This document shows positions 43,055 through 52,962 of a stretch of 64,000 nt of DNA, in pieces; the stretch's first letter is position 1; each line of letters starts with the position of its first letter. The DNA lies in assembly GCA_016713565.1 (NCBI GenBank), contig JADJOX010000001.1, positions 248,001 through 312,000 of the forward strand, in the 5' to 3' direction. Made by a program: the position numbers and the translations under genes. This DNA is from Ignavibacteriota bacterium. Its GTDB lineage: Bacteria; Bacteroidota; Ignavibacteria; Ignavibacteriales; Melioribacteraceae. A model generated the notes under the pieces. It was given only the letters and a program-made list of their open reading frames with translations. It did no database searches and was not told the origin of the DNA.

Positions 43055-45534
43055 TTGTTACCTTTAATTTTAGATGTCTTTTGATCATGCAATTGATTAT
43101 TCTGCTTGTTATTATTTGTTTGCGGTTTTGCTCTGTGTTTCATTTCAATTAAACATTTTTCAACTTTTCCGTAAACTGTATTTGGCTGAAATTTACCATT
43201 CTTCAATTGCTTTCCGGCTTTTACTCCGGTAAGTAATTCTATTGCCTCTTCAACTGTTTGAATGGAATAAATCGAAAAATTTTTATTTTTAACTTCATCA
43301 ATAATTTCATCCTTCAGCATTAGATCATTTACGTTTTGATGAGGAATAATTACTCCGTGAGATTTATCAAACCCTCGTGATTTGCATACGTCAAAAAATC
43401 CTTCAATTTTTTCATTAACTCCTCCAATAGGCTGGATATCTCCTTTTTGGTTAATTGAACCTGTTATTGCAAAATTTTGCTTAATGGGGATTTCCGCAAT
43501 GCTGGAAAGAAGGGCGCAGACTTCTGTAACTGATGCACTATCTCCGTCAATCATTCCATAACCTTGTTCAAAAACTAAACTTGCCGTAAATGATAACGGA
43601 ATTCTTTTACCGAATTTTTCCCTAAAATATCCCGTAATGATCAAAACGCCTTTGTTATGCGAACTTCCGCTTAATCCGGCTTCTCTTTCTACGTTAATTA
43701 TATTTCCGTTTCCTAACCCTACCGAAGCGGTGATTCTGGTTGGTTTTCCAAATGAATAATAACTGCCGCCGTAAACGGCAAGTCCATTTATTTGTCCCAC
43801 TCTCGCTCCTTCCGTATCAATTAACATTGTTTTTCTATCAATCATTTCTTTCATTTTGGAATCATACATTGCATGCCTTTCTATCGCCGAATCATACGCC
43901 TTTTGAACATGAATTGATGTAACGATTTTCTCGCCAACATCTTTAGCCCAAAAATTTGATTCTCTTGCCAAATCCGCAATGTAAGCAAATCTTGTAGTTA
44001 ATTTTGTTTGATCTCCGGCATATCTGGCACCGTATTCAATAATTTTACCGATTGCTGATTTATCGAATTCTAATAATTTTTCTTGTGTGACAAGTTTTTT
44101 TATCACTTTTGCGTATTCAATCAGAGCGCTTTCGGTACGATTCATTTCATAATCGAATTCGGCTTTAATTTTAAATATCTTATTAAAGTCATCTTCATAA
44201 TTTGAAAGCAGTGAGTAAGAATAATTATTCCCAATCATTATAACTTTGCAATTTATCTCAATAGGTTCTGGATTAAGAGTGCTTGATGTAATTTGATAAA
44301 CATTAGACAAATCTTGAATTTCTAATTTACTGTAAAGTAAAACACGTTTTAACGATTTCCAGACTCCCGGTTCTTGAATTGCATCTATTGCATTTATAAC
44401 CAGGTATCCGCCGTTTGCTTTTAATATTGAGCCTGCTTTAATATTTGTAAAATCAGACTGCCAAACGCCTGAACCGTCGTTTATTCTTTCAATTGCGCCA
44501 AATAAGTTGGCATAGGTTGGAGAAGTTTCAATAATTACAGGAACATCTTTCACATTGGAATTATCTAAAATTAAATTTACTTGATAAGCGAGAAGATCTT
44601 CCGCATTTACAGTATCATCTTTACTTTTTTGATTTGCCGGGATTTTAAAAAATTCCAAATTTTCCAAAACATTTTCAGTGACTTTTGCAAAATATTTTAT
44701 TGCTTTTTTTGTTTTATATATTTCTCGTAATTCGTCGAAAGTTGCAGTTATTAAATTTTTAACGGCATTTGATTCCAATTCATTAAGCTGAAATTGAAAA
44801 TTCTGGGTTAACTTTAAACTTTCCTTGAAAACAATATATAATTCATCTTGGTGTTCGGTATATTTTTTAACAATTTTTTCGGCGTCTTTCTCGGTTATTT
44901 TATTTGCTTGAACTAACTCGTGTAACTGTTGAACATAAACCGGCTGATTTTCAATAACCGCGAATATTTCAGGTCGAGTTACTTCTTCAACTTTAATTTG
45001 ACCAAGTGTTAAATTGTCTTTTCTTAATTTTTTTTCGAATTCACTAACTAATGATTGTTGAGATTTACCATAATCGGTAGCTAATTTCTTACGTTCGGAT
45101 AAAAAAGGTTCCCGTTCCAAAATTTGAGGTATATTATCATGAAGAAGTTTAATTGATTTTTTCATATCATTCTTAAAGCTTCTTCCTTGTCCGGCAGGAA
45201 AAATTAATAACGTCGGATGATCGGAATCTCTAAAGTTATTTACATAAACATAGTCATTTAGTTTAATATTATTTTTCGGCAGAAATCCTTTTAAGAGATT
45301 TTTAATTGTTGTCTGTTTACCCGTTCCTGAAAGTCCTGTAATAAAAATATTATAACCCGGTCCGACAATATCGATGCCGATTTTTATTGCTTTTATGGCT
45401 CTTGTTTGTCCAACAATTCCTTCAATTGGAGCAATGCTGTCGGTAGTATCAAATTTAAAGCAATTTGGGTCACAAGCTAATTTTAACTGTTCCGGTTTAA
45501 GCGGTTGATATTTTGGCGCTTTATGAAGTGTCAT
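43051..45534 (-). CDS. Lon-family (LonB-type) ATP-dependent protease
   Basis: An 827-residue protease of the COG1067 group (LonB/YcbZ-like), distinct from LonA because it has no LonA-type N-terminal domain. The Walker A GLSGTGKQTT lies near residue 65. A long helical insertion (about 120-300) follows, then the AAA+ rest and the S16 protease domain near residues 600-780. The protease has the catalytic serine in MIDGDSASVTEV and lysine in GVNEKIEGFF. The C-terminal tail is rich in Asn, Gln and Lys. It is the first gene of the unit with pyk and AmrS, divergent from mfd. Confidence 0.92.
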   Translation of the reverse strand: MTLHKAPKYQPLKPEQLKLACDPNCFKFDTTDSIAPIEGIVGQTRAIKAIKIGIDIVGPGYNIFITGLSGTGKQTTIKNLLKGFLPKNNIKLNDYVYVNNFRDSDHPTLLIFPAGQGRSFKNDMKKSIKLLHDNIPQILEREPFLSERKKLATDYGKSQQSLVSEFEKKLRKDNLTLGQIKVEEVTRPEIFAVIENQPVYVQQLHELVQANKITEKDAEKIVKKYTEHQDELYIVFKESLKLTQNFQFQLNELESNAVKNLITATFDELREIYKTKKAIKYFAKVTENVLENLEFFKIPANQKSKDDTVNAEDLLAYQVNLILDNSNVKDVPVIIETSPTYANLFGAIERINDGSGVWQSDFTNIKAGSILKANGGYLVINAIDAIQEPGVWKSLKRVLLYSKLEIQDLSNVYQITSSTLNPEPIEINCKVIMIGNNYSYSLLSNYEDDFNKIFKIKAEFDYEMNRTESALIEYAKVIKKLVTQEKLLEFDKSAIGKIIEYGARYAGDQTKLTTRFAYIADLARESNFWAKDVGEKIVTSIHVQKAYDSAIERHAMYDSKMKEMIDRKTMLIDTEGARVGQINGLAVYGGSYYSFGKPTRITASVGLGNGNIINVEREAGLSGSSHNKGVLIITGYFREKFGKRIPLSFTASLVFEQGYGMIDGDSASVTEVCALLSSIAEIPIKQNFAITGSINQKGDIQPIGGVNEKIEGFFDVCKSRGFDKSHGVIIPHQNVNDLMLKDEIIDEVKNKNFSIYSIQTVEEAIELLTGVKAGKQLKNGKFQPNTVYGKVEKCLIEMKHRAKPQTNNNKQNNQLHDQKTSKIKGNK

Positions 45535-45680
45535 TTTATAACCATTAATATTTGAGGAATTTATTAATAAAATATAACCAAAAACTTTGTTTCAATTTAT
45601 AGTAAATTTACTTAACTAATTTTTTTATAAATCAATTCCCGCGTTTCTTTGTGAGGAAGGGTAATTTCTATTTAAACAAT

Positions 45681-48600
45681 ATGAATGAAAATTTTTTGTC
45701 CGAAATATCCGAAATAAATTTTTTTAAGAATTTCAATTCTGAAATTAACAGGAAAAAAGAAAATCAAAATTTTATTTACACCACACAATTATCCGGTTCA
45801 GCAAAATCAATAGCGATTTCTTTGCTAAGCAAAAAGGAAAATCAAATTCTTGTCCTTTTGCCTTCAAGACAAATTGTAAACGAAGTAAATGTTGAGTTAA
45901 CAATATTAGGTCTTTCTGAAAAAGTTATTTCAATAGATGAAATAGAAAAAGAAACAATTCAAGAAAAACTGACCGCGATAAAGAATAAAAACACTTTCAT
46001 TATTATCTCCACTTACGATATTCTAAAAATTAAACTTCCGTCTAAAGAAACAATAGAAAAAAGTACGACAAAAATCGAAATAGGTTCTGATATTACTTAT
46101 GAAGAATTGATCGAGTACTTGAATTCAATAAATTATAATAATGAAAAAGCGGTGGTTGATCCCGGAAGTTTTTCTGTGAGAGGTTCAATTATCGACTTTT
46201 GGTCATTCAGCGAAGAGCATCCATGCCGACTTGAATACGACGGAGATTTTTTAGAATCAATTAGATTATTTGATCCGGAAAGTCAGCGCTCCTCCAATAA
46301 AATTGATAGTATAACTTTAGCGTCCTTTTTGGATGAACACTTAACAAACTATACAGATAATATTTTCAATTACCTTAATTCTCCTATTGTGTTCGCAAAT
46401 AATTACTATTTGGAAAACATTGATAATAAGAATAAGGAAAATAAACTTAATAATAATTTGTACGAAGAAGAACTTGATGATGAGTTAAAATCCGAGCTTC
46501 TGGAAAATAATACAACTCAAATTGTAAAAAATGAAATTATTTATAATGAGCAAACGTCATTAGAAAAATTATTAAACGAAAATGCTTTTTGGATAATTGA
46601 AGATATTTTTGGCAAACGTGATGGAAATTTTTCACTAAATATAAAGTCCGCACCGGTCATTAATTCCAATTTTACATTATTATTTAAAACTCTGCAAGAT
46701 TTTGCCGATCAGAATTTTAAAATATTTATAACGGCGGAAAATGAAATTCAAGGCAGAAGATTATTTGAGCTTTTATCAAGTTTTAATGAAGAGCTGAAAC
46801 ATTTGCTGGAATTAGGAACCGTAAAAATAAAAGTCCTTGCAATTAAAGAAGGATTTTTAATTTCAGATGAAAAAATATTAATTCTTACGGATTATGAAAC
46901 TTTCAATAAGCCTTACCGAACAAAGATATCAAAGAAACAAATAATTAAACGATCTCGCGTTAAAGAATTTGCTTCATTAAAAATAGGTGATTTTATTGTT
47001 CACGAAAATTTTGGCATTGGAAAATACGTAGGATTAGAAACCATAAAAATAGGAATGGTTGAACAGGAAACGATAAAAATTTTATATGCCGAAGGTGGTG
47101 TAGTTTATTTAAATATGAATTATTTGTCACTCATAAAAAAATATTCTTCCGGTGATAAAATTCCACCCAAACTTACAACGCTTGGAAGCGGCGAATGGCG
47201 CACAACAAAAAAGAAAGTTAAAACAAAAATTAAAGAAGCCGCTAGAGATTTAATTAAACTTTACGCTCAAAGAAAAGCCGCTCAAGGATTTGCATTTTCT
47301 GGAGATACCGTTTGGCAAAAAGAATTAGAAGCTTCTTTTTTATATGAACCTACTCCGGATCAAATAAAAGTAACCGACGAAGTAAAATCTGATATGGAGC
47401 AGGAAAGCCCAATGGATAGACTTGTCTGTGGTGATGTTGGTTTTGGAAAGACCGAAGTTGCTATTCGTGCTGCATTTAAAGCAGTTAGTGATGGCAAGCA
47501 GGTTGGAATGTTGGTTCCTACAACAATTTTAGCCGAGCAGCATTACAATACTTTTAAAGATCGCTTATCTCAATTTCCTGTAAAGGTTTCCGTTCTTTCA
47601 AGGTTTTCAAGCAAATCTAAACAGACAGAAATTATTAAAGAACTTACTGAAGGAAAAGTAGATATTGTTATTGGTACACATCGACTGCTTTCAAAGGATA
47701 TTAAATTTAATAACTTAGGATTGTTGATAATTGACGAAGAACATAGATTTGGTGTGATGGCTAAAGAAAAATTAAGACAAATCAGAGTGAATGTTGATAC
47801 ACTTACTTTAACAGCTACACCAATTCCAAGAACTTTAAACTTATCATTGCTTGGCGCGCGAGATTTATCAATAATCGCGACGCCTCCGCCAAACCGTCAG
47901 CCGATTTATACTAAAGTTGAAACATTTGATATAGTAAAAATAAGAGAATGGATTTTAGATGAATTAAAAAGAAAAGGGCAAGTTTATTTTGTGCACGATA
48001 GAGTTCAATCAATTGAAAAAATAGCTCTTTATTTGCATAAACATATTCCGCACATAAAAATTTTGGTTGCTCATGGTCAATTAAAACCTGCACAGCTTGA
48101 AAATGTAATTTATAGTTTTATGAACAAAGAAGCCGATGTTCTGATATCTACAAAAATTATTGAAAGCGGTTTGGATATTCCAAACGTAAATACAATCATT
48201 ATTAATCGAGCTGATAGATTCGGTTTGGCTGAGCTTCATCAATTAAGAGGAAGAGTCGGAAGATCGGATAGACAGGCTTACAGCTTTTTCCTTGTTCCAT
48301 CATTAAATACGTTAAATCAAAAAGCAGTAAGAAGACTTCAGGCAATTGAAGAATCTACTGAACTTGGCGGCGGTTTTAATTTAGCTATGCGTGATTTGGA
48401 AATTAGAGGAGCGGGAAATTTATTAGGTACGGAACAATCCGGTACTATTGATACGGTTGGATTTGATATGTATGTTAAATTGCTTGATGAAGCGGTCGCG
48501 GAACTTAAAGAAAATGAATTTAAAGATGTATTTAAAAATCTGCCGAAACATCAGCAAAGATCTGAACCTACAATCGATACATATTTTGAAATTGGAATTC

Positions 48601-49046
48601 CCAAATCTTTTATGCCGGATCAATCAGATAGATTAAGTTTTTATCAAGCGTTATTTTCAATGATAAAAATTGATGAGCTGGATGAAATAAAAGACGAGCT
48701 TCAAGATAAATTTGGAAAATTTCCAGTTATTGTAGAAAGATTAATTTTGACCGCAATTTTAAGATTTTATGTCTCTTTCTCTCAATTTGAAAGAATTGTA
48801 ATTACTAGAAAAAAAATAACTTTAATTTTACCGAAAGGAGATAAAGAAGAATTTTACAGAGACAGATTCTCAATATTAATGCAGCTTATTGTTGCAGAAT
48901 ATTCAAAAACAATTAAATTTGTTCAAGATAAAGATGTTATGAAATTAGAATCTGAAAATAATTTTAATACACCCGAAGAAGTATTAAACTCAGTAATTAG
49001 CTTTTTTAAAAAGCTGATACTTGTATTCAAAATTGATATATTTTAG
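45681..49046 (+). CDS. mfd: Transcription-repair coupling factor Mfd
   Basis: A 1121-residue DNA translocase that releases stalled RNA polymerase and recruits UvrA. In order: UvrB-like N-terminal domains (PGSFSVRGSIIDFWS near residue 165), the RNA-polymerase-interaction domain (LKIGDFIVHENFGIGKYVGL near residue 440), RecG-type helicase motor motifs (GDVGFGKTEVA for Walker A, DEEHRFG for Walker B, TATPIPRTL), the translocation motif and C-terminal domain. I use the ATG at 45681. A GTG at 45651 in the same frame is possible but has no Shine-Dalgarno sequence, so the true start is uncertain by about 10 residues. Confidence 0.95.
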   Translation: MNENFLSEISEINFFKNFNSEINRKKENQNFIYTTQLSGSAKSIAISLLSKKENQILVLLPSRQIVNEVNVELTILGLSEKVISIDEIEKETIQEKLTAIKNKNTFIIISTYDILKIKLPSKETIEKSTTKIEIGSDITYEELIEYLNSINYNNEKAVVDPGSFSVRGSIIDFWSFSEEHPCRLEYDGDFLESIRLFDPESQRSSNKIDSITLASFLDEHLTNYTDNIFNYLNSPIVFANNYYLENIDNKNKENKLNNNLYEEELDDELKSELLENNTTQIVKNEIIYNEQTSLEKLLNENAFWIIEDIFGKRDGNFSLNIKSAPVINSNFTLLFKTLQDFADQNFKIFITAENEIQGRRLFELLSSFNEELKHLLELGTVKIKVLAIKEGFLISDEKILILTDYETFNKPYRTKISKKQIIKRSRVKEFASLKIGDFIVHENFGIGKYVGLETIKIGMVEQETIKILYAEGGVVYLNMNYLSLIKKYSSGDKIPPKLTTLGSGEWRTTKKKVKTKIKEAARDLIKLYAQRKAAQGFAFSGDTVWQKELEASFLYEPTPDQIKVTDEVKSDMEQESPMDRLVCGDVGFGKTEVAIRAAFKAVSDGKQVGMLVPTTILAEQHYNTFKDRLSQFPVKVSVLSRFSSKSKQTEIIKELTEGKVDIVIGTHRLLSKDIKFNNLGLLIIDEEHRFGVMAKEKLRQIRVNVDTLTLTATPIPRTLNLSLLGARDLSIIATPPPNRQPIYTKVETFDIVKIREWILDELKRKGQVYFVHDRVQSIEKIALYLHKHIPHIKILVAHGQLKPAQLENVIYSFMNKEADVLISTKIIESGLDIPNVNTIIINRADRFGLAELHQLRGRVGRSDRQAYSFFLVPSLNTLNQKAVRRLQAIEESTELGGGFNLAMRDLEIRGAGNLLGTEQSGTIDTVGFDMYVKLLDEAVAELKENEFKDVFKNLPKHQQRSEPTIDTYFEIGIPKSFMPDQSDRLSFYQALFSMIKIDELDEIKDELQDKFGKFPVIVERLILTAILRFYVSFSQFERIVITRKKITLILPKGDKEEFYRDRFSILMQLIVAEYSKTIKFVQDKDVMKLESENNFNTPEEVLNSVISFFKKLILVFKIDIF

Positions 49047-49100
49047 ATTATGGAACTTCAAAAAGTCAACTTCGTCTTAATGTAAAATACCAAAACTATT

Positions 49101-50204
49101 ATGAATGAGAACAAAAACAATAACGAAAGAAAACTTTATGAAACTTTAAGAAATGATATTTCTGAAGGCGGTTTTAGTACAAACATTTCTAAAGATTTTG
49201 GCGAATTAAAAGAGTTTTTTCTTACCGATGGACGAAAAACCCAACTTGCGGGAATGGGAAAAATAAAACGGTTTTTTTATATGTTCTGGTGGATTCTTAA
49301 AGAACTTTTATTGAAGTTAAATCCAACAAGAAGGCTGCTTTTAGTAATTGGTTTCTTTTTTCTGGTTTCTGCAGGAAGATTTGGACTTAATGGAAATAAT
49401 TTAAATTTTTCATATGACACTAGTGTTTTGGGAGGACTTGTAATTTTATTTATTCTTATGCTAGAACTGAAAGATAAACTTTTGGCCAAAGATGAACTTA
49501 ACGCCGGTAAATCCGTTCAAGTTGCATTAATGTCAGATAAAAATCCAAAAGCAAACGGGTGGCAAATTTGGCTGTTTACTGAACCGGCAAATGAAGTTGG
49601 TGGAGACCTTGTTGATTTTGTAAAGACAGGGGAAAATAAATTTGGAATTACACTTGCGGATGTTTCGGGTAAAGGACTTGCGGCTGCGCTTTTAATGTCT
49701 AAACTCCAAACAATAATTAGAGCTTTTGCTCCCGATGCGGCAGACCTTGCAGAATTCGGAGAAAAGATAAATAAAGTATTTCATAAAGATATTCTGCCGA
49801 ATAGTTTTGCGTCAATGGTTTATTGTTCAATAGAAGAAAATATAAATAAATTGGAAATATTTAATGCGGGTCATTTGCCGCCGGTAATTTTAAAGAAAGA
49901 TGAAATTGAAATATTGCCAAAGGGCAATGTAGCATTGGGTTTATCAAGTTCGGCAAAATTTACCACACAAAATATTATTTTAGAAACAGGAAATTGTTTG
50001 GTTATATTTTCTGATGGAGTTACAGAAGCAAAAGATTCAAACGGAACTTTCTATGGAACCGAGAGAATTTATCAATTATTAAAAATATCCAGTCATATGT
50101 CACCTCAGCAAATTGGCGAAAGATTATTGAACAGCGTAAGAGCATTTATAGGAAAAGAAAAAAAACACGATGATCTTTCTATTGTAATATTAAAGAAGGA
50201 ATAA
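49101..50204 (+). CDS. Membrane-linked SpoIIE/RsbU-type protein phosphatase
   Basis: A 367-residue PP2C-like phosphatase of the SpoIIE group. The N-terminal 70 residues are charged; two hydrophobic segments follow near residues 73-87 and 108-122. The catalytic domain starts about residue 155 with EVGGDLVDFVKTGENKFGITLADVSGKGLAAAL, holding the Gly-Asp and Asp-Val-Ser-Gly metal motifs, and ends with the FSDGVTEAKDSNG and KHDDLSIVIL motifs. Such enzymes usually act on anti-sigma-antagonist proteins in partner-switching pathways. No anti-sigma gene is adjacent. It is 54 bases behind mfd. Confidence 0.9.
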   Translation: MNENKNNNERKLYETLRNDISEGGFSTNISKDFGELKEFFLTDGRKTQLAGMGKIKRFFYMFWWILKELLLKLNPTRRLLLVIGFFFLVSAGRFGLNGNNLNFSYDTSVLGGLVILFILMLELKDKLLAKDELNAGKSVQVALMSDKNPKANGWQIWLFTEPANEVGGDLVDFVKTGENKFGITLADVSGKGLAAALLMSKLQTIIRAFAPDAADLAEFGEKINKVFHKDILPNSFASMVYCSIEENINKLEIFNAGHLPPVILKKDEIEILPKGNVALGLSSSAKFTTQNIILETGNCLVIFSDGVTEAKDSNGTFYGTERIYQLLKISSHMSPQQIGERLLNSVRAFIGKEKKHDDLSIVILKKE

Positions 50205-50317
50205 ATTTATTTTCCAATTGAATTGTAAAATTATTTTAGATAAATATTAGAAATCATAAAATTCTATATTTTTGTTATAATCTTTTAATTCTCGAGTAAA
50301 ATTAAATAGGGTAAATT

Positions 50318-51238
50318 ATGCAGACAATAATAGGCGCAAATGGTTCTGTAGGTAAAGTACTTGCAAAGGAGTTAAAAAACTATACAAATGAAATTAAACT
50401 CGTAAGCAGAAATCCGAAAAAAATAAACGATTCTGATATTCTAATGAAGGCTGATTTACTTAATCCGGTATTGCTTGATGAAGCTGTAAAAGGTTCTGAA
50501 GTTGTTTATGTGACGATTGCTTTTGAATATAAAATTTCTGTCTGGAAAGAAAATTGGCCTAAATTTATGCTTAATTTAATTGAGTCGTGTAAAAAACATA
50601 ATTCAAAAATTGTATTCATAGACAATATTTATATGTATGATCCGAAACATTTATCAAATATGACCGAAGAAACACCGATAAACCCAATCTCTGAAAAAGG
50701 AAAAGTACGTGCCCGAATTTCAAAAATGCTTTTGGATGCTATCGATAAAAATGAGGTTACTGGGATAATTGCAAGATCGGCAGATTTTTATGGACCGAAT
50801 GTTGAGAACAGTGCGTTAACATTGACGGTTTATAATAATCTATTGAAAAATAAAAATCCACAATGGATTGGGAAATTGGATGTAATTCATAGTTTTACCA
50901 ATATAATTGATATAGGTAAATCAGCCGCTATTCTTGGAAATACTAAAGACGCATTCAATCAGATTTGGCATTTGCCAACTACTGAAGAAAAACTTACATC
51001 TCGAAAATGGATTGAAATTTATATGCAAGAAATGCAAATGAAAAAAAATATTAATGCAATTCCTGCATGGGCAATTGGACCGCTTGGTATATTTATACCA
51101 ATTCTAAAAGAATTAAAAGAAATGGCATACCAATACGAAATGGATTATTTTTTCAACAGTACCAAATTTAATAAACAATTTAACTACAAACCTAAAACTC
51201 CACTTGCAGGAATAAAAGAAATTATTGGAACAAAGTAA
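50318..51238 (+). CDS. NAD(P)-binding epimerase/reductase-like protein
   Basis: A 306-residue Rossmann-fold protein of the extended SDR/NmrA-like kind. The nucleotide loop IIGANGSVGKVLAKEL is at the very N-terminus, followed by KADLLNPVLLDEAVKGSEVVYVT. The catalytic YxxxK of SDRs is not visible at the usual place (the segment reads EKGKVRARISKM). It may thus be a sensor or a non-canonical reductase. It looks like a stand-alone gene. Confidence 0.8.
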   Translation: MQTIIGANGSVGKVLAKELKNYTNEIKLVSRNPKKINDSDILMKADLLNPVLLDEAVKGSEVVYVTIAFEYKISVWKENWPKFMLNLIESCKKHNSKIVFIDNIYMYDPKHLSNMTEETPINPISEKGKVRARISKMLLDAIDKNEVTGIIARSADFYGPNVENSALTLTVYNNLLKNKNPQWIGKLDVIHSFTNIIDIGKSAAILGNTKDAFNQIWHLPTTEEKLTSRKWIEIYMQEMQMKKNINAIPAWAIGPLGIFIPILKELKEMAYQYEMDYFFNSTKFNKQFNYKPKTPLAGIKEIIGTK

Positions 51239-51386
51239 ATTTGAAAGAAAAACCTTATATGCTGAAAAAATAATTTATTTAATAGGACAATTAATCTTGT
51301 TTTAATAAATATAAATTGTTAGGTTTTTAACAGCACTTCTAAAACACCGCTGAATAAAATATATTATAATAAAAAAAGGGGTTTAT

Positions 51387-52163
51387 ATGAAAATTCAAAA
51401 ACTATTTGGGTTTTTGTTTTGCGGGATAATATTATTTTCGCCGGTTCAAATTATTTCACAAGATATGTCTAAAGATCAGCTTTTCATCATTCACGAAGAA
51501 ATAGCAAAAGTTGATAAGTACGATCAATACGAAGAAACATCAAAAGAATGGGTCACATTGATGACAGAAGCCGGACTTGATATTCCGCGTATTCATGCAT
51601 CTCAAAGGGATGATTTTCATTTTTACTATTTAATTCCTATCGCAAATTACGGTGAGTTAGATAAAATTCACGAAAAATTTACGAATGCTTATGAAAAGTT
51701 GGATAAGCAGAAATCTTCGGTATTTGAAAAGAAAAATAACGAAAGCATTGAAAGCTTTAAACAGTTTGTCGTAAAATGGTCCGCAGAACTATCATATATT
51801 CCAAAAGAACCCCACCTTAAACCAGGTGAGGGGAAGTTTATGCATTGGATGTTTTTTAATTATAAAATAGGCAATAAAGATGATGTAAAATCAATTTTGA
51901 AAGAATGGAAAGAATTATATGAAAAAAACAATATTCCATATGAATATGATGTATGGACTATTGAACTAGGAGAAAATTCTAACACATTAGTAGTTAATGA
52001 ATTATACAAAGATGGGGCAGATTTTTACAATAGTATGAATGATATAAGCAGTAAAATAAAAGAAGATGAAAAGAAACTTTGGGAAAAATTTTCACAATTT
52101 ATAATTAGTGTGGAAAACAAGTATGGGAGAATTCGTTCTGATTTGAGTTATATTAAGAAATAG
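51387..52163 (+). CDS. Secreted protein of unknown function
   Basis: A 258-residue exported protein. The start MKIQKLFGFLFCGIILFSPV is a signal peptide with a cleavage site probably after residue 24. The mature part is charged and helical, with two similar halves: IPIANYGELDKIHEKFTNAY and DVWTIELGENSNTLVVNELY resemble repeats of one alpha/beta unit. I recognise no enzyme motif. A terminator follows at 52188. Confidence 0.65.
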   Translation: MKIQKLFGFLFCGIILFSPVQIISQDMSKDQLFIIHEEIAKVDKYDQYEETSKEWVTLMTEAGLDIPRIHASQRDDFHFYYLIPIANYGELDKIHEKFTNAYEKLDKQKSSVFEKKNNESIESFKQFVVKWSAELSYIPKEPHLKPGEGKFMHWMFFNYKIGNKDDVKSILKEWKELYEKNNIPYEYDVWTIELGENSNTLVVNELYKDGADFYNSMNDISSKIKEDEKKLWEKFSQFIISVENKYGRIRSDLSYIKK

Positions 52164-52187
52164 TTATACATTAAAATTATAATAAAA

Positions 52188-52211
52188 AAAGCCGCAGTAA
52201 TTTGCGGCTTT
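52188..52211. terminator. Bidirectional Rho-independent terminator
   Basis: AAAGCCGCA (52188-52196) pairs perfectly with TGCGGCTTT (52203-52211) around a 6-base loop, with A- and T-rich flanks. It lies between convergent genes and can serve both. Confidence 0.85.
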
Positions 52212-52238
52212 AATATTTTTGGGGGAATTAAAACTTTT

Positions 52239-52625
52239 TTATTTACTTCCGAAAAGTCCGCCCAATAAATTCATTCCTTGACTTAAAATATCACCTTCGG
52301 GAACTTTACCTTCAGGAGTTAATTTATCAACAGCTTGCGGCAGTAAATTTGTTAATTGAGATAAAACTGAATTTTGATCAATGCCTAACTTTGAAGCAAT
52401 AGTTTTAATTTGATCTGATCCAAGAGCATTCTGTAATTGTTCCGGAGAAATTGCTTTGTTTGCTCCAGTGCCAATCCATGATTCAACTATATCGCCAAGT
52501 CCATTAGAAGCAAATTGACTTACCAAACCATTCAATCCGCCTTTCTGCCCTCCGATTAAATTCATTACAATTGATAAAAGATCGTTTTGTTTTCCCCCAC
52601 CAAGAGCTGATTTTAACAGGTCCAT
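52239..52625 (-). CDS. DUF937/YidB-like protein
   Basis: A 128-residue soluble protein of the YidB (DUF937) family. The N-terminal half is rich in Gly and small residues (LLSIVMNLIGGQKGGLNGL, then FASNGLGDIVESWIGTGANK). The second half has ISPEQLQNALGSDQIKTIASKLG and a Gly-rich tail ending in LLGGLFGSK. The family is widespread with no known activity. It is single and divergent from the aceE region. Confidence 0.85.
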   Translation of the reverse strand: MDLLKSALGGGKQNDLLSIVMNLIGGQKGGLNGLVSQFASNGLGDIVESWIGTGANKAISPEQLQNALGSDQIKTIASKLGIDQNSVLSQLTNLLPQAVDKLTPEGKVPEGDILSQGMNLLGGLFGSK

Positions 52626-52962
52626 TTTTATCCTTTCTTTAGTAAATATTATTGTGTAAATAAATATAAAAACTATTTAAAGATTTACATAGAAATTATT
52701 TTAAATTTCAAATGCAATAATGTTTATTTAAATTTTCATTTTAGCTCAAGATTTAATACGTTGTATCCGATAATATGCAAACAATTAATATTGTATATGC
52801 AACTATTCTGTTTTTTATTAAACTCAAATGTTTGGATTTGCAAAAAAACTATGTTAATTTAGCGTAATAGTTAATTTTTTTTATTAAATCGAATTTTGTA
52901 CAACTGAAATTAAATAAGATAAAATAACCAAATAAAAGTTTGAAAAATTAAGGAAATAGATA
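52626..52962. promoter_or_regulatory. Region between the YidB-like gene and aceE
   Basis: This is 337 AT-rich bases that must contain the promoters of both divergent units. I see no strong inverted repeat and no confident promoter hexamers. The only clear site is AAGGA just ahead of the aceE start. Confidence 0.4.
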
